Below are positions 45,001 to 55,434 of a stretch of 64,000 nt of DNA, piece by piece. The notes under the pieces were generated by a model. That model was not told the DNA's origin, searched no databases, and saw only the letters and a program-made list of their open reading frames with translations. The position numbers and the translations under genes were made by a program. This stretch comes from Tilletiopsis washingtonensis (lineage: Eukaryota > Basidiomycota > Exobasidiomycetes > Entylomatales). The DNA is taken from NCBI RefSeq assembly GCF_003144115.1, contig NW_020312017.1:364845-428844 (forward strand). Direction: 5' to 3'. Within the stretch, counting starts at the first letter, position 1; each line of letters starts with the position of its first letter.

Positions 45001-46069
45001 GCGGCCGCTCGCCCTGTCCGTCGGGCGAGTGCGGCGCCTGAGGCACGGACGGCGCCGGCACATTGACGGTGTCGATGTGCAGCTCCTTGCCCGGCGGCAT
45101 GGCGTCGGACAGCGAGCCCGTCGAGGTGGCGCACGTGTCGAGCGAGCTGACGTTGCTCGAGCGGTCGGTCGTGCTCGTTGATGTCGAGAGCGTGCGTCCA
45201 ATCTCTGGCGCGTCGGACCGATCGCCCGGCGTGCTGCTGCTCGCGCTGCCGCTCACCGCCACAGACGGCTGCGGCGCCTCGCTGTTGGCACGTCGCCTTG
45301 TCTGCTGCATGTCGTCGGAGCCGGCAGTCATGTTGGCCAGGCCAAGCGCAGAGGACACCTCTTCGGACTCGGAGAACGAGAGACTGCGATTACCGCCGCG
45401 CCGTTCTGACCGCTCGATCGCGCTAGATTGTGACCGTCCGGAGCTGGAGGAAGCCACGTCCGCTTCTCGTGACCGCCGCCGTGCCAGGATCGGTGGAGTG
45501 GCAGCGCGCGCGAGCTGCTCGGGGCTCGTTCGCACCGACAGGATGTGGGACGCCAGAGCAGCGACACCGTCGCAGAGCGAGCGGCGCCCAGAAGAAGCGA
45601 CGGACGAGGCGGTGGAGTGCCTTCGCGGCGCCGGCGGGGTGGCCGGGCGAACTGGCGGCGTAAGAATGCCAAGGTCGACGGCCTCGCCGCCCGGCGGCGT
45701 CACGAAGGGCGATGAGGAGCTCTCGGCGCTGATGCCTCGGCTCATGAGGACCTGCTGCGGCGCGCCGGCTGCTGCCTGGTCCATTGGGTCGCGCGAGGCC
45801 TGCAGCATGCGGCTGGCACTGGGCGTGCTTGCGCCGCTCTGGCTGCTCTCGCCCGTTGGCGAGGCGAGGGGCGCCGTCTCGTCGTAGTGCTCAGCGGACT
45901 GCATCGTGAGGACGGCAGACGCAAGCTCGGAGAGGCTTGCAGCGGTGCGCGAGCAGCTCGCGGCGCAGGGACCGCCGCTGGCCTGCACAGGCAGCTCGCC
46001 GAGAAGAGAGAGGGCCGGAGCCACGGGAGTGAAGGTCGTTGGGGCGTCGCTGAGGACAACTGTGCCCAT
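42017..46069 (-). CDS. Rho guanine nucleotide exchange factor (DH-PH)
   Basis: Single exon, 1350 aa. About 380 disordered Ser/Thr/Pro-rich residues come first. A Dbl-homology domain follows at about 385-690: KLRRLYALHELVETERRFAEDL (conserved region 1), AVAQYFTQMGPSLAAEFAFFCS, and the conserved last helix DYFVKPIQRLCLYPVCLNTLLK. An unusual Ser/Thr/Gly-rich insertion of about 80 residues sits just before that helix. A PH-like domain occupies about 700-815 (LRFKYQAVFLYRGFLTIAKV ... FRIICQGGHYFELVASSARE ... IWIDHLSRAI). The remaining 500 residues are disordered and rich in Ser/Arg. It should activate a Rho/Cdc42 GTPase at the membrane. No FYVE, BAR or citron domain was seen, so it is not a Don1-type FYVE GEF. 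An upstream coding exon cannot be excluded. Confidence 0.85.
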   Translation of the reverse strand: MGTVVLSDAPTTFTPVAPALSLLGELPVQASGGPCAASCSRTAASLSELASAVLTMQSAEHYDETAPLASPTGESSQSGASTPSASRMLQASRDPMDQAAAGAPQQVLMSRGISAESSSSPFVTPPGGEAVDLGILTPPVRPATPPAPRRHSTASSVASSGRRSLCDGVAALASHILSVRTSPEQLARAATPPILARRRSREADVASSSSGRSQSSAIERSERRGGNRSLSFSESEEVSSALGLANMTAGSDDMQQTRRRANSEAPQPSVAVSGSASSSTPGDRSDAPEIGRTLSTSTSTTDRSSNVSSLDTCATSTGSLSDAMPPGKELHIDTVNVPAPSVPQAPHSPDGQGERPHTTPQTTPELLFPPAGSRRTSDGQRFSKLRRLYALHELVETERRFAEDLSLLMVFFDNLSDQPYFSEHPERVATVTRNARQMLLLHTKVADKLEAILRDAGVDPADGVGADAASSEAAESAVVAVAQYFTQMGPSLAAEFAFFCSRHAEALAVVREAERRHGGDDWKAFERSCGNILRGLSRGIPRSTHSHSRSHSGSATPVSGSHFLTGLAPLTQLSGGFDSASLAPLTPYGTSAPTTPMSESASSSMLREGAARLLFSDYFVKPIQRLCLYPVCLNTLLKHSPEDEDAHAPLLAALSTMRKVAEDVDRAGREREKDLMAELISSRIEPQMSVTPAFIGSLGHCLLAGALDVCHHHSIVNPLSAPLRFKYQAVFLYRGFLTIAKVRKPHTYEPKHWFPLWAARLDDASLTRGERSATASSSVLPLSFRIICQGGHYFELVASSAREREIWIDHLSRAIVDAPLTANVSTGFPSSLGSASRLAIDLGDPGAPTPDEYDVLDPLSAFFAENAASPTPVDITVRYAPASQRATVDRATVFSDVIYQVRSGSAFGQRTDVDGSLPSWHSATPAIGAAVGAAMGFARAAARKTVSRRSSAILLSDEELTADGPLGAAGAALAAAELRLNGSSADGATWKQKMRTSRSRPALFVSPSLRGSADQLVSQSASPSSIFGNATLHDEPVQALTPVTPSSHVSESNGQRAATLRPTHARTKASVLNVWPARGRSKSAEADLAVVSALATEPDFGPVLTPSPGTETRTEAGGELIFDDATFQAVASGAAAAKPSSRPGSLRRAFSSRRKRTDSTASNASSSGATSPYPAVDSVAGSRESLASSSPLTGFAALVRRPSFGSLRRSWTMSSARSPASSSAPHSSSPSTLLSDGELSSPTSPECTSPQPREDRERRRSAPGEVVTPSTYQTSSFQNATLKASRRLSLRFLHSSRAAGSAAPLVSVAETTQEYAQSAAHHDSAPTTSSPARPDLPRRPSTADGIRRTS

Positions 46070-49000
46070 GCCAGGCCTGACCGTAGACGGGCTGCGAAAA
46101 AGAGGACATGGATGTCAGCACGAGAGAGTCCTGTCCAACAGAGCGGCCGAGCCACAGGCCCGCAAATGGCAGACTCGACCGCGGCGCACCGCATGCGCAC
46201 GCCATGCACCCTTTTGGCGCTCCTGTCACCTATTCACGGACACAACAGCCGGCGTGCTGCGGCGCGGCTTTGCAAGCGCGCAAGCGCCGCCGCTCATCCG
46301 CACGCGCGCAATAGGAGGGTGCAGATGTCGCCGCGACCCCTAGCAGTCTACTTCGTCGCTTCTTTCGGCCCCTCACTCCCGGCCTGCTGACGCATCGCTG
46401 CAAGATTTCTCCTCTCCCTGCCAGCAGGCAGATGATCTCCGCGGGACTGCCGCCCTGCCATCCGAGACGGCCTCTTCTTTGCCACTCTCCCCCTCGAGGC
46501 ACAGCGCGCGCGCCTCCTTCATCCTTGCTCTGCCCAGCACTCACCAAGCAGGGCTCCCAGCGATGCCGCTCTTCTTCCTATGCGCGTTCAGAAGAGGTCG
46601 CAAGAGGTATGCAGCGGCTGTGCGTGCGGCACGAAAGTGGCGAAGCTGCGCAGCAAAAAGAGGAGACGCAGAGAGGCGTCGAGGGACGAGGGAGCGCTGG
46701 ACGAGACGGAGGCGCGGGAGACGCGCGTGTGTACGCGGCGAGGGTCGAGTGACGGGCGGCGCAGAGAGAGATCGAGAGACGACGAGAACTGGACGTAGGT
46801 GACGGCGGCGGCGGCGAGGGGTTGCTTGAGAGGAAGCCGGTGCGAGAGCGGGCGGTGGTGAGGAGAGGGAGAGGCGAGCGTGGGTCCACGACGGCGGCGC
46901 CGGCCAGATGCAGCAGCGGCAGAGAGCGTCGGCGGGCGCCGCGGCGGCAGCAGGGCAAGGGCAAGGCAGCGCAGCAGCGGCGCGCGGCGCAGAGGCAGCA
47001 ACGCGTGGCGCGCGCCGGCAGGGATCAAGGGCACCGCGCAGAGGGGCCGAAGATCGGGGCCGGCGCGCGACGGGTCTCCGGCGTGCGTGCCAAGTGCGGC
47101 GCTTCGTTAAGCTGCAGGCGCCAGATGCGTGGGCGCGAGAGCAGCCTCGCCGCCGTCGTACGTTGTCCGGCACGGCAGCGCCGTCCTCCGCGCGAGCAGC
47201 CCATCATCTCAGCGGCGAGCACGAGCAAATATGCCGCTGCGGCAGCATCAGCCGCAGCAGCCGCCGCAGACGCAGCAGAATGCGACCCTCGCCGCCCGCC
47301 ACCGCACCGACCGCAGCGTGCTGCGGTACTCCGGGCGTCTAGGGCCGCTTTGCGCGCGGCTGTGCAGCGCAAAGCGTCTGGGCCACGCCGCCGCCGCGCG
47401 AGGGAGAAACGTTCTGACGGCCGCAGCCCGCAGCCGCCTCGCTCACATGTCAGCGCAGCGCAGAGGAGCGACGGAGCGTCACCGCCACGCCGTCGAAACA
47501 TCGCATCGAAGCCTGAGCACATGCGCAGGAGCACAACGCGCTCACCGCGCTGCTGCTTGATGATCGTGCTCAGGGGTGCCCACCGACGTGCAGTCTCGGC
47601 TGCCACTTCCACGCGCCGGGTGCCGTCCTCGGCCTACTTCCGGCGCTCAAAGGCCGCAGATACCTCCTTCTCTCCTTCTCGCAAGCGCAGCCCACGCCCG
47701 CGCCGGGAGCGCACAGCGCGGTGTGATGGCCGAGCGCGCCTAAGCTCTCGGCCATGCGCATGATGCCGTCACGATGCGCGCTCCTTTGTGCGGTGGCACC
47801 TGGACCCTGTCGCTCCGCTCTTGCTCCCGTGCCCGCCCTCCGCTGCAAGCTGCCGCGCTGTGGCTTGGGCGCGTGGCGAGGCACATGGCCGCAGAGTGGC
47901 TCTAGCACAACACCTCACGCACAGCGCGGGCCAACCGGACCGCCGCCGCCGCCGAGATGCGGCGACGATGCCGCGGCAGGCACGGCGCCAGCCAAGGCTC
48001 CATCGCACGCAGATCGCCCTCGCGACGGCGGCGATCGGCGCTCGGAGGCGCGCTCCCATGCGGCGCACCCTCGTGCCGCGCTAGGAACGACGGCCTTGCC
48101 TGCATGCCCGCGCCGAGCGAGATGGCGAGCGAGCCGGCGATGGAGCGGCTGCACACGCATGTGCGAGGAGCACGGCGTCGGAGCGACGCGGGCTGAACAG
48201 AGGGCGATCACGACCGGCTCGACAGCGGCGCTCGGGCGTTGGCAGATGCGAGACGATGCGATGCTCGCAGCGAGGCCGCGAGGGCGCCCTCGCGCTCTAA
48301 CTCCATCTCTGCCGTGCTGGCGCTGCCAGATACAGCAGCAGGGATGATCGGCAGTGCATATGCGCAGCCGCATGCCGGTGCAGCTGCGCCTTCTTCGGTG
48401 CCGCTCGGTGGAAGCGTATGCGGCGTGGCAGCGAGGATGCATGGGGCCTCCGATGGGCGGAGCTGCGCCGCGCCGAGGTGTCAGAGAGACAGCGGCGGCA
48501 TGCGGCATGGCCCGGCAGCTTCGCCCGGCAGCATCGACCTCCACCCAAGCATCGGGCCCTCGGGTCGCAGAGCTGGCTCGCTCTCTGCTCCTGCGCCGTC
48601 CGTCGCCGGCCTCCACGTCGCAGTCTGAGTGCAACGCTCCGCCTCGCCGGGTGACCAGCACTGCAGGTCCGCTCAGCACGCGGAGCTGGCCACGCCTGCA
48701 GGCACGACGTCAAAGGCGCTCAGCACTGCAGGGCCCGCCGAGCCACAGCACCAGCTGCCGATCAGGCACCCGTCCTCTTCACTCACGCGGGCTCATGCGG
48801 TCGTCGGCTGCTGCACAGTGTGGCAGGCGGAGCTGCGTGGAAGCACCCAGTGCAAGGCTGTCGACCACGCATGCGGACCCACGGGCAGAGTCCCACGCTC
48901 GCAAGGCCTCCAGATGCTCTGCCACCGCCGTGCGGATGCGCCGATTGCGCTCTTGGCACGTCTTCTCGGTGCAGCCAGCGACAGGCCCGATACCACGGTC

Positions 49001-49186
49001 ATCGGCACACGCTCCGAGTGCCCACGACTCGCACGACACAGTCTCTGTAGCTCGCCTCGGCTGCTGGTCTAGGGCTGCACCTCATCGCAGCGCTCTCGGG
49101 TGCCTGCTCCGCGCGGCTGCGAACGGTGAATGAAACTCGATTGAAAGGGACCTCTGGGCGTATATACACGGCCTTGGCAGGACGCT
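46070..49186. other. 3.1-kb stretch with no recognisable gene
   Basis: The left part is upstream of the RhoGEF and the right part downstream of Sec14. Frames of up to 313 codons overlap on opposite strands and are Arg/Ala/Cys/Ser-rich without motifs. No repeats, terminal inverted repeats or RNA gene were seen. AT-rich TATATACACG near 49161 lies just beyond the Sec14 stop and may belong to its 3' region. Confidence 0.45.
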
Positions 49187-51488
49187 CTATTGCTGCGCCC
49201 GGCCCGAGTCGTTGAGCTTGACCGAGTTCTCCTCCTTGACCTTTTCGAGGATCTGGCGGCCCTCCTCGGTGTTCCACGGCCCGGCGTCGGAGAGACTGCA
49301 GCCGCCGTTGGGGCAGTCGCACGTGCCGCCGAGCGACTTGGGCAGGTTCTCGGCGGGGATCTGTAGCACAGAGAGCGGCTGTCAGTGGAGGGCAAGGCAT
49401 ATGCCATCGCTCAACGACGCACCTGTCCGGTGAGCTCCTTCTCGTAGCCGCTGCCGAGAATCTTGATCTTCTCGACAGTGACGGGGTCCAGCCAGCCCTT
49501 GACGACGGACCAGACGGTGGTGAAGATGTAGGGTGCGTTCTGCAGAAGAGCGATGAGCTTTGTGCGTGCGGCACCGCGATCAGTGCACGCACGATGATGT
49601 AGAACTTGCCTGAGGGGCGAGGAGGCAGGCGCGAGGATCAGCGAGGCACCGCTCTGAGGGAGCCCGCAGCACCACTCACCCATCGTCTCCGGGTAGTAGT
49701 GCTGGCCGATGTTCGATGCCTGCTGCACGTACGTGGACACCTGATGCACGCACGCGGGGTCAGTCTTGGTACACCGCGCAGCGCCTCCTCACACGGGCGC
49801 GCACCTTCCAGAACTGGCCCACGCCCACGTTCTTCAGGTCCATGATGGTGCAGCTCGTCTCGACGAGCTCGCCGCGCTCGTGCGTGCACACCGGCAGCCG
49901 CTCGCGCTGAAACTTCTCGTACTCGACGACGAGCTTCTGCAGCTGGCGCTCCGGCGTCGTGCTGAGCAGAGCAGATACGCACATCAGCTGTCGGAGCAGT
50001 GCGACGCGCGACACGCAGGCACGCACACGTTGTACAGCGCCTTGATGTCGAGCTTGCCGAGCTGCTCGATGTAGATTGGCCGGCCGTCCTGCGCGCAGCG
50101 AGCGAGCGTCAGCAATGCTGCGAGAGGACATGTGTGCGCGGCCTGCGATCTGCATCGACACGCGCAGGCCGCAGTGCGCTCGAGCTCCACGCACCTTGTC
50201 CGTCTTGTGGTAGAACTGCGGGTAGTAGCGGTCCACCTCCTCCTTCTCCGGGTACTCAAAGTTCTTGTACAGCTCATCGACGCCAAAGTCCTTGCGCCAC
50301 GCCTCGGCCGCCTCGAACATGGCCAGCGCCGCCGGCACGTCCCACTTGCGCGCACGCAGGAAGCGGCACACTGCGCGGCGCACGTCAGAGGGAGTCCGTG
50401 GAGCCCATCAGGCGGGGACGACTCACTGCAGGCATCGTCATGCCGGATCGGGTCAAAAAGTCCCTTCTCCTTGATCTGAGCAGCGCAGATACGTGTCAGC
50501 GTCATGCGGGGACGAGCGACAGCTTTGGCAGCTGGCTGGAAGCTCCTCGTTCACAGCAATATGCAGCGCCCAATCTGGGGCAAGATCTGGGGCGAGCAGC
50601 GCGGCCGCGCCCCTATGCACACGTGCCTCGGGGCGCAGCACTGAGAACGTTCTTCGCGACGTGTCGCCCGAGACGCCATCGTGTCTCGTTCCACACGTGC
50701 GGCGGCACGCCGGAGAGACGTCTGCGCAGTCCTCAGAGGCGTAGCCCAATCGCTTTGACTGCTGCGTCTCGCTCCGTCATGGCAGTCACTTAGGCGCGCA
50801 GCAGCCGGCGTTTCTCGCGCGACCGCGGCCTCTTGGAGAGACGGCGAGTGACTCTATGCAGCGTGCGCTCGTCGCGAGAGGGCGACGTGTGTGCGGTGTG
50901 TGCGGAGTCTACAGCGGCCGGACCCCGGGCCGGGCACGCTTCGCAAGCCCTCGCACACGACACGCGCAACAGCCAGAGCGAAAGCACGGCGGCAGGCGAG
51001 GCGTTGTCCGCTCTGCCGCGCGCATCGCTCCACCACAAGAGCGCTTCTGCCCTTGAGGACAGTCGCCGACAAGGCGGCAGCCGCAGCGAAATGGCTTGGC
51101 CCGCCCGCGATGAGATTGCCGCACTGTCGCGCGGGTGCGTCTGGCTTGCGGATAGAGCCTCCATGGGCCGCCCGCAATGCGTTGCGCACCCATCGGCCCT
51201 GCAGCAGCTGCCGAGCCGCATCCGTCCCGCTGGCCATGGTCCTCGCCCACCGCATGCTCGCTCGCACGTCGCGCTGCTGCCGCCCGAGCCGCCGCTTCTG
51301 CCAGCCTGCACACGACTCACGGCCGCCTCGAACTTCTTCTTGTTGTGCTCCATGCCCGGGTCGAGGTTGCCCGGGCGGCCCGCCTCGGCGGCGTTCTGCG
51401 CGGCGGCCATCTTGAGCTCCTTCTTGGATGCGCGGCTGGCCTTGCTCGTCTTGCTCGCGCCGGATGCGGTGCGGAAGAGCGACGACAT
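49187..51488 (-). CDS. SEC14: Sec14-type phosphatidylinositol/phosphatidylcholine transfer protein
   Basis: Nine exons on the minus strand: 51321-51488, 50427-50475, 50195-50370, 50027-50088, 49805-49961, 49680-49740, 49593-49609, 49423-49539, 49187-49360; 326 aa. CRAL-TRIO landmarks run in order: [136 protein letters not shown] and IPAENLPKSLGGTCDCPNGG. Sec14 senses and presents PI and PC at the Golgi and supports secretion. The Ala/Lys-rich N-terminal extension (about 50 residues) is longer than in yeast. The first intron is 845 nt, ten times the local norm. A short extra exon inside it cannot be ruled out, although the direct join reads naturally. A 17-nt internal exon restores the conserved GKFYIINAP. 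Confidence 0.93.
50476..51320 (-). other. Long first intron of Sec14
   Basis: 845 nt, with a GTGAGT donor and CAG acceptor. It contains open but motif-free frames on both strands. Nothing recognisable is nested in it. Confidence 0.6.
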
Positions 51489-52095
51489 GGCGGGCACTGG
51501 GCAAGCAGCGAGGCTGAACGGCGGAGAGCGGGCTGTGAAGGGCGAGGGAGAGGCGCAGAGAAGAAGAAGAAGAAAGCGGAGATGAGGCCGGGCACTCTAC
51601 GGATGCGCGGCGCGGGACGGAGAGCGGAGGGCGAGGTGGGGAACGAAGGTTGCTGCCGCGCGGCCTGGGCGCCCTTGGAGACGGCGGCACGCGCGGCGCA
51701 GCGGGCGCAGCGCGGCCGCGGCATGTGGCGCTGCTGGCGCACGCGGCCGGCGGGCTGTGGCCACCAACACGCACCGCACGGCGCCCGCGCCCACGTGGCG
51801 CGGCGCCGCTCCGCCTGCGCGCGGCACTCGGACGCCGGCAGCGTACCCCAGATGACGTCGAGGGCGCGGGAGCAGCGCCGAGCCCAGACGGCCGCCGCGC
51901 CGAGATGCTCGCTTCCCTCATCACAACGCAAGCAAGGTCGAGCCGCGCGACTCGACTCGCTCAGCGCTCGGATCAGACACGCACACGCAAGCTAGACAGC
52001 TGTCTCTGCGAACAGACAGCGCCGGACGCAGCTCGATACGCTGAGGCCCCAGTGCGCACAGCACCTGCACACCTCCACCTGGCGCCCACGCAGCC
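51489..52095. promoter_or_regulatory. Divergent promoter of Sec14 and nicotinamidase
   Basis: 607 bp between two head-to-head genes. A CTT-repeat tract on the Sec14 sense strand (about 51558-51576) lies 70-90 nt upstream of its ATG, similar in place to the CT tracts of other genes here. Confidence 0.5.
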
Positions 52096-53043
52096 ATGCC
52101 GGCCTTCAACCCGCAGACGGCTCCGTCGCGCTGGGCGCTGCTGCTCGTCGACGTGCAGGTGGGTGTGCTTGTTTGACATCCCACCAACGGCAGGCTGACC
52201 CTCTGCTGCGTTCAGCATGACTTCGTCGACGGCTCGCGTGCGTAGCAGCGGCCCGTCTCGTCTTCGCCTCGCAGCGCCTGATGTCTCTGCTGCAGTCGCC
52301 GTGCCGGGCGCCGACAGGCTCCAAGGCCCGCTCTCCCAGCTGCTCTCCAGCTCTCACTTCTCGCAGATCTGCGCCACGCGCGACATGCATCCTGCGGACC
52401 ACATCTCCTTTGCCTCGACGCACGCCGGGCACGAGGCGTTCGAGGAGCTCGACGTGCCGCACCCCGCGCGCGGCAGCGTGCGGCAGAAGCTCTGGCCGGA
52501 TCACTGTGTTGCTGGCACGCGAGGCGCCGAGCTGCTGGGCGTCGTCAAGCAAGGCATGCAGGAGGCGGAACAAAGAGGCGTGGAGTGTGTTGAGGTGCAC
52601 AAGGTGCGTGCCGGCAAGTGGTCAGTTCCGTGTTGCAGCTGCTGAGGCACACCTCATCGCAGGGCACGGACCGGCAAGTCGACAGCTACTCGGGCTTCGT
52701 GTGAGCCTTGCATTGCTCCTTCTCTCACGCGGCCATCTGACTAGCGCCGCGGTACAGCACGGCGCAAGATGTGCTCTTCTCCCCGCTCGCCGCCGCCCTC
52801 TTCGGCGCACACGTCACCCGCGTCCTCATCGCAGGCGTCGCGACGGACTTTTGCGTGCGCGCCACGGTGCTCGACGCCTGCCGCTTCGGGCTGCGCCCGC
52901 TCGTCGTGCTCGAGGCTTGCGCGGGCGTCGAGGAGGCAGGCACGCAGCGCGCGGTGAGGGAGCTGAGCGAGGCGGGCGCGGAGGTGGTCCAGAGCGTCGA
53001 AGAGGCACTGGAGAAGGTGCAGCGCGACTTGCAGCGGGCCTGA
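52096..53043 (+). CDS. PNC1: Nicotinamidase
   Basis: Five exons: 52096-52158, 52216-52237, 52296-52603, 52663-52700, 52758-53043; 238 aa. The isochorismatase-fold triad is visible: Asp in LLLVDVQHDF, Lys in EVHKGTDRQVDSYSGF and Cys in VATDFCVRATVLDA. The metal-site segment DMHPADHISFASTH and WPDHCVAGTRGAEL match Pnc1. It hydrolyses nicotinamide to nicotinic acid and ammonia in NAD+ salvage and so relieves sirtuin inhibition by nicotinamide. For the second intron I chose the 58-nt version ending at 52295, because it gives FVDGSLAVPGADRL, the expected family sequence; the alternative acceptor would leave an implausible 37-nt intron. The third coding junction and the last (GFV|TAQDV) are supported by phase. 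Confidence 0.93.
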
Positions 53044-53762
53044 GATCCATCGACACAACGACGCAGATCTACTGCAGGCAGGCCCGGCAACGCTCTTCGC
53101 TTGGTCCTGCTCCGCTCTGTGGCGGCTTCATTCGCTCCGCTGCCACTCGTCTGGCCGTGCAACGGCGCCGCTCACACGCTATTACGCCAACCCGAGCCGG
53201 GCTCGGATGCTTCCCGTCCACCCTTTCAGAAGCAGCCGCACGCACGCACGGAGAAAAAGCACAGCGGCAGGCGCGCGTGCCATAAGGGCAAGTCGCGCGC
53301 CTCGAAAAGATGTATGGCTGGCGAGATGCTGAACGAGTCAGGGGCGGGATGTGGTTGGCACGTGCGGACGGGATGGGGCTAGGGGAATTACATGCGTGGA
53401 TCGCGGATGGAGCATAGTGTGGGGGAGCGAGGCGCGGAGAGATGGGACCATGAGTGGGGGAGGAGGACGGAGCGAGCTGAGAGGCGGGAGCGAGCACTTC
53501 ATGCCCGCTTCTCAAGCTGGAGATGAGGAGGAGGTCGTCACGGGAGCAGGAAGAGGAACGAGAGAGGAGAAGGCCGGGAGCACGCAGCTGAGCTGCAGCG
53601 TTGCGCGGTGTGAAGGCGCGGAGCGTCCATGTGTGGAGGAGGGCCGGACGAGTCGTAGAGCGGTGGAAGACGAGACGGCGAGAAAGAAATGCGGAGAATT
53701 AGGCGCGTCTATGGATGTGTAGAGCCGACGGTGGCGAAGGCAGTTGAGGAGGGGTTCAAGGA
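53044..53762. other. Convergent 3' intergenic region
   Basis: About 720 bp between the 3' ends of nicotinamidase and the glycerophosphodiesterase. A purine-rich 123-codon frame (53351-53722) was judged non-coding. No gene seen. Confidence 0.55.
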
Positions 53763-55061
53763 TCATGCAGTGGCGGCGATGGCAGGCGCGGCGTGAGCGA
53801 TTGCCGGCGCCTTCTCGAGGTCGAGGTCGTACGCGGCCGGCGAGGCGACGGGCTGCTGAGCAGCAGCGGGCGCCGGCGTCTTCTCGCTGGCGGGCGTCGC
53901 GTAGTTGGCAGCGGCCAGCTGTGCCTGACTGGCGCGCCAGCTCGTCTCGAACGTCGTGCCGGCGCGCTTCTCGAGGTTGGCGATCCACATGCTCTGGATG
54001 ACAAACTGCGGCAGCATCCAGTAGCGCCAGCTGGCCCAGCGGAAGAAGAAGCCCACCTCCTCGCTGCGCGTCGAGGCGTAGTCGAGCGACATGTCGGCGC
54101 GCACGTTTTGGAAGAGGTCCGTCTTGTCGGTGAGGATGGCCTTGACGCCCCAGCGTGTCGCCTCGACCATCTCGTCCTTGCGGTTCACCGTCCACACAAA
54201 CACATCCTTGCCGTCGCGGCGCGCCTGCTGCAGGAACGCCTGGCCCTCGGCGCCCACGAGGCTGGCGAACCACATCGAGAAGCCGTCGCAGTGCTCCCAG
54301 AAGTAGGTGCGCGCCGCCGTGGGGCTGCCGCCAATGTGCACGCGGCGCAGTGTCGGCACGTGCGCCAGCGCCGGCGCCAGGAAGCACGGGTGCCAAATGC
54401 CGAGAATGAGGCGCGGCGAGAGCGCCGTCTCGTAGTTGTCGTACGACTGCACGACCTGCTTCATCAGCGTGAAGAGACGCTCTGGGTCGTTGTCGGGCTT
54501 GATGTCGATCTGCGAGTGGCAAGAGGGCAGCGTCAGTCACTGCTGCCCGGCACCCGCACAACAGCGCCTAACGCACGTTGAGCTTGACGTGCATGTTCTC
54601 GGGCTTCATGAGCAGGTCGCACACCTGGTTGAACGTCGGGATCTGCTGGCGCGGCTCGGCGGTGGTGCGCAGGTGCTCGATGCCGCCGGCCCACGCCTGC
54701 TCGCGGATGAGGCCCGAGCCGTCCGTGGTGCGCTCGAGCGAGGGGTCGTGGAACATGACGATGACATCGTCGCTCGTGACGTGCACGTCTGTGGGCGGGT
54801 GTCAGGTCCGGGGGCGAGGCGCCAGGTGCGCCAGCCACGCACCACTCTCCAGGCCCTCGGAGCCGTCGCGCACGGCACGCTCAAACGAGGCAATCGTGTT
54901 CTCCGGGAAGGTGGCCGAGGCGCCGCGGTGGCCCCTGTAGACGGTGGAGGTCAGCCTCGGCGCGGATGCACGCACAGCAGCGCAGCATGCACGACGACGC
55001 ACCAGCACTCGGGCATCGCAGGCTGCAGGCCCGTCATCTTGAACGACTTTGTCCACGGCAT
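53763..55061 (-). CDS. Glycerophosphodiester phosphodiesterase family, Pgc1-like
   Basis: Four exons on the minus strand: 55003-55061, 54843-54934, 54577-54788, 53763-54509; 369 aa. The GDPD active-site set is present: GHRGASATFPENT, SDVHVTSDDVIVMFHDP, then HVKLNIDIKPDNDP. The TIM-barrel continues through LILGIWHPCFLAPALA, DGFSMWFASL, VFVWTVNRKDEM and ATRWGVKAILTDKTD. The C-terminal 110 residues leave the fold: an aromatic, partly hydrophobic stretch (VGFFFRWASWRYWMLPQFVI) and an Ala/Pro-rich tail. In yeast Pgc1 degrades phosphatidylglycerol on lipid droplets and mitochondria, and such a hydrophobic C-terminus is compatible with membrane binding. The exact substrate is inference. The start MPWTKSF...PECWGHRG fits the family, but the frame stays open upstream and can be splice-joined in phase to the membrane ORF at 55435-55929. 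Confidence 0.87.
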
Positions 55062-55434
55062 GGCGGGCGCGGGGTGGGTGGGTTGCGGGAGGGAGTGGAG
55101 GCGGGAGGGTAAGCATGGCTGCGCGGCTGCGGGCTGCTCTTTGAGCTGTGTGTGGAGTGGCTGCGCTGTGCCATCCCCCTGTGGGAGGAGCGCGCGTGCT
55201 CTCAGGGGCCCCTCATGCCAGATGCCGGGCGGGCGCGAGGCGACATGAGGGCGCAGCGCACGCGTCAAGTCAAGGCACGCCCCTGTCGCCGCACGCGCCG
55301 CGCCTGCCGCGCATCCGCACCCGCACCGCTCCCTCTCCCCACACGGCACCGCCGCCGTCCGTTGCGCCAGGCGCGGCGGAGCAACGAACGGCCTCGCCGG
55401 ATGGGAAGGGTGCGCCGAATGCCCGCCCTTCTCC

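Noticed and set aside
46822-47763. 313-codon plus-strand frame between RhoGEF and Sec14
   Set aside because: Mostly Arg/Ala/Ser with no conserved pattern; judged chance.
52238-52274. 37-nt intron in the nicotinamidase gene
   Set aside because: Shorter than any other intron here; the 58-nt alternative ending at 52295 gives a better match to the family.
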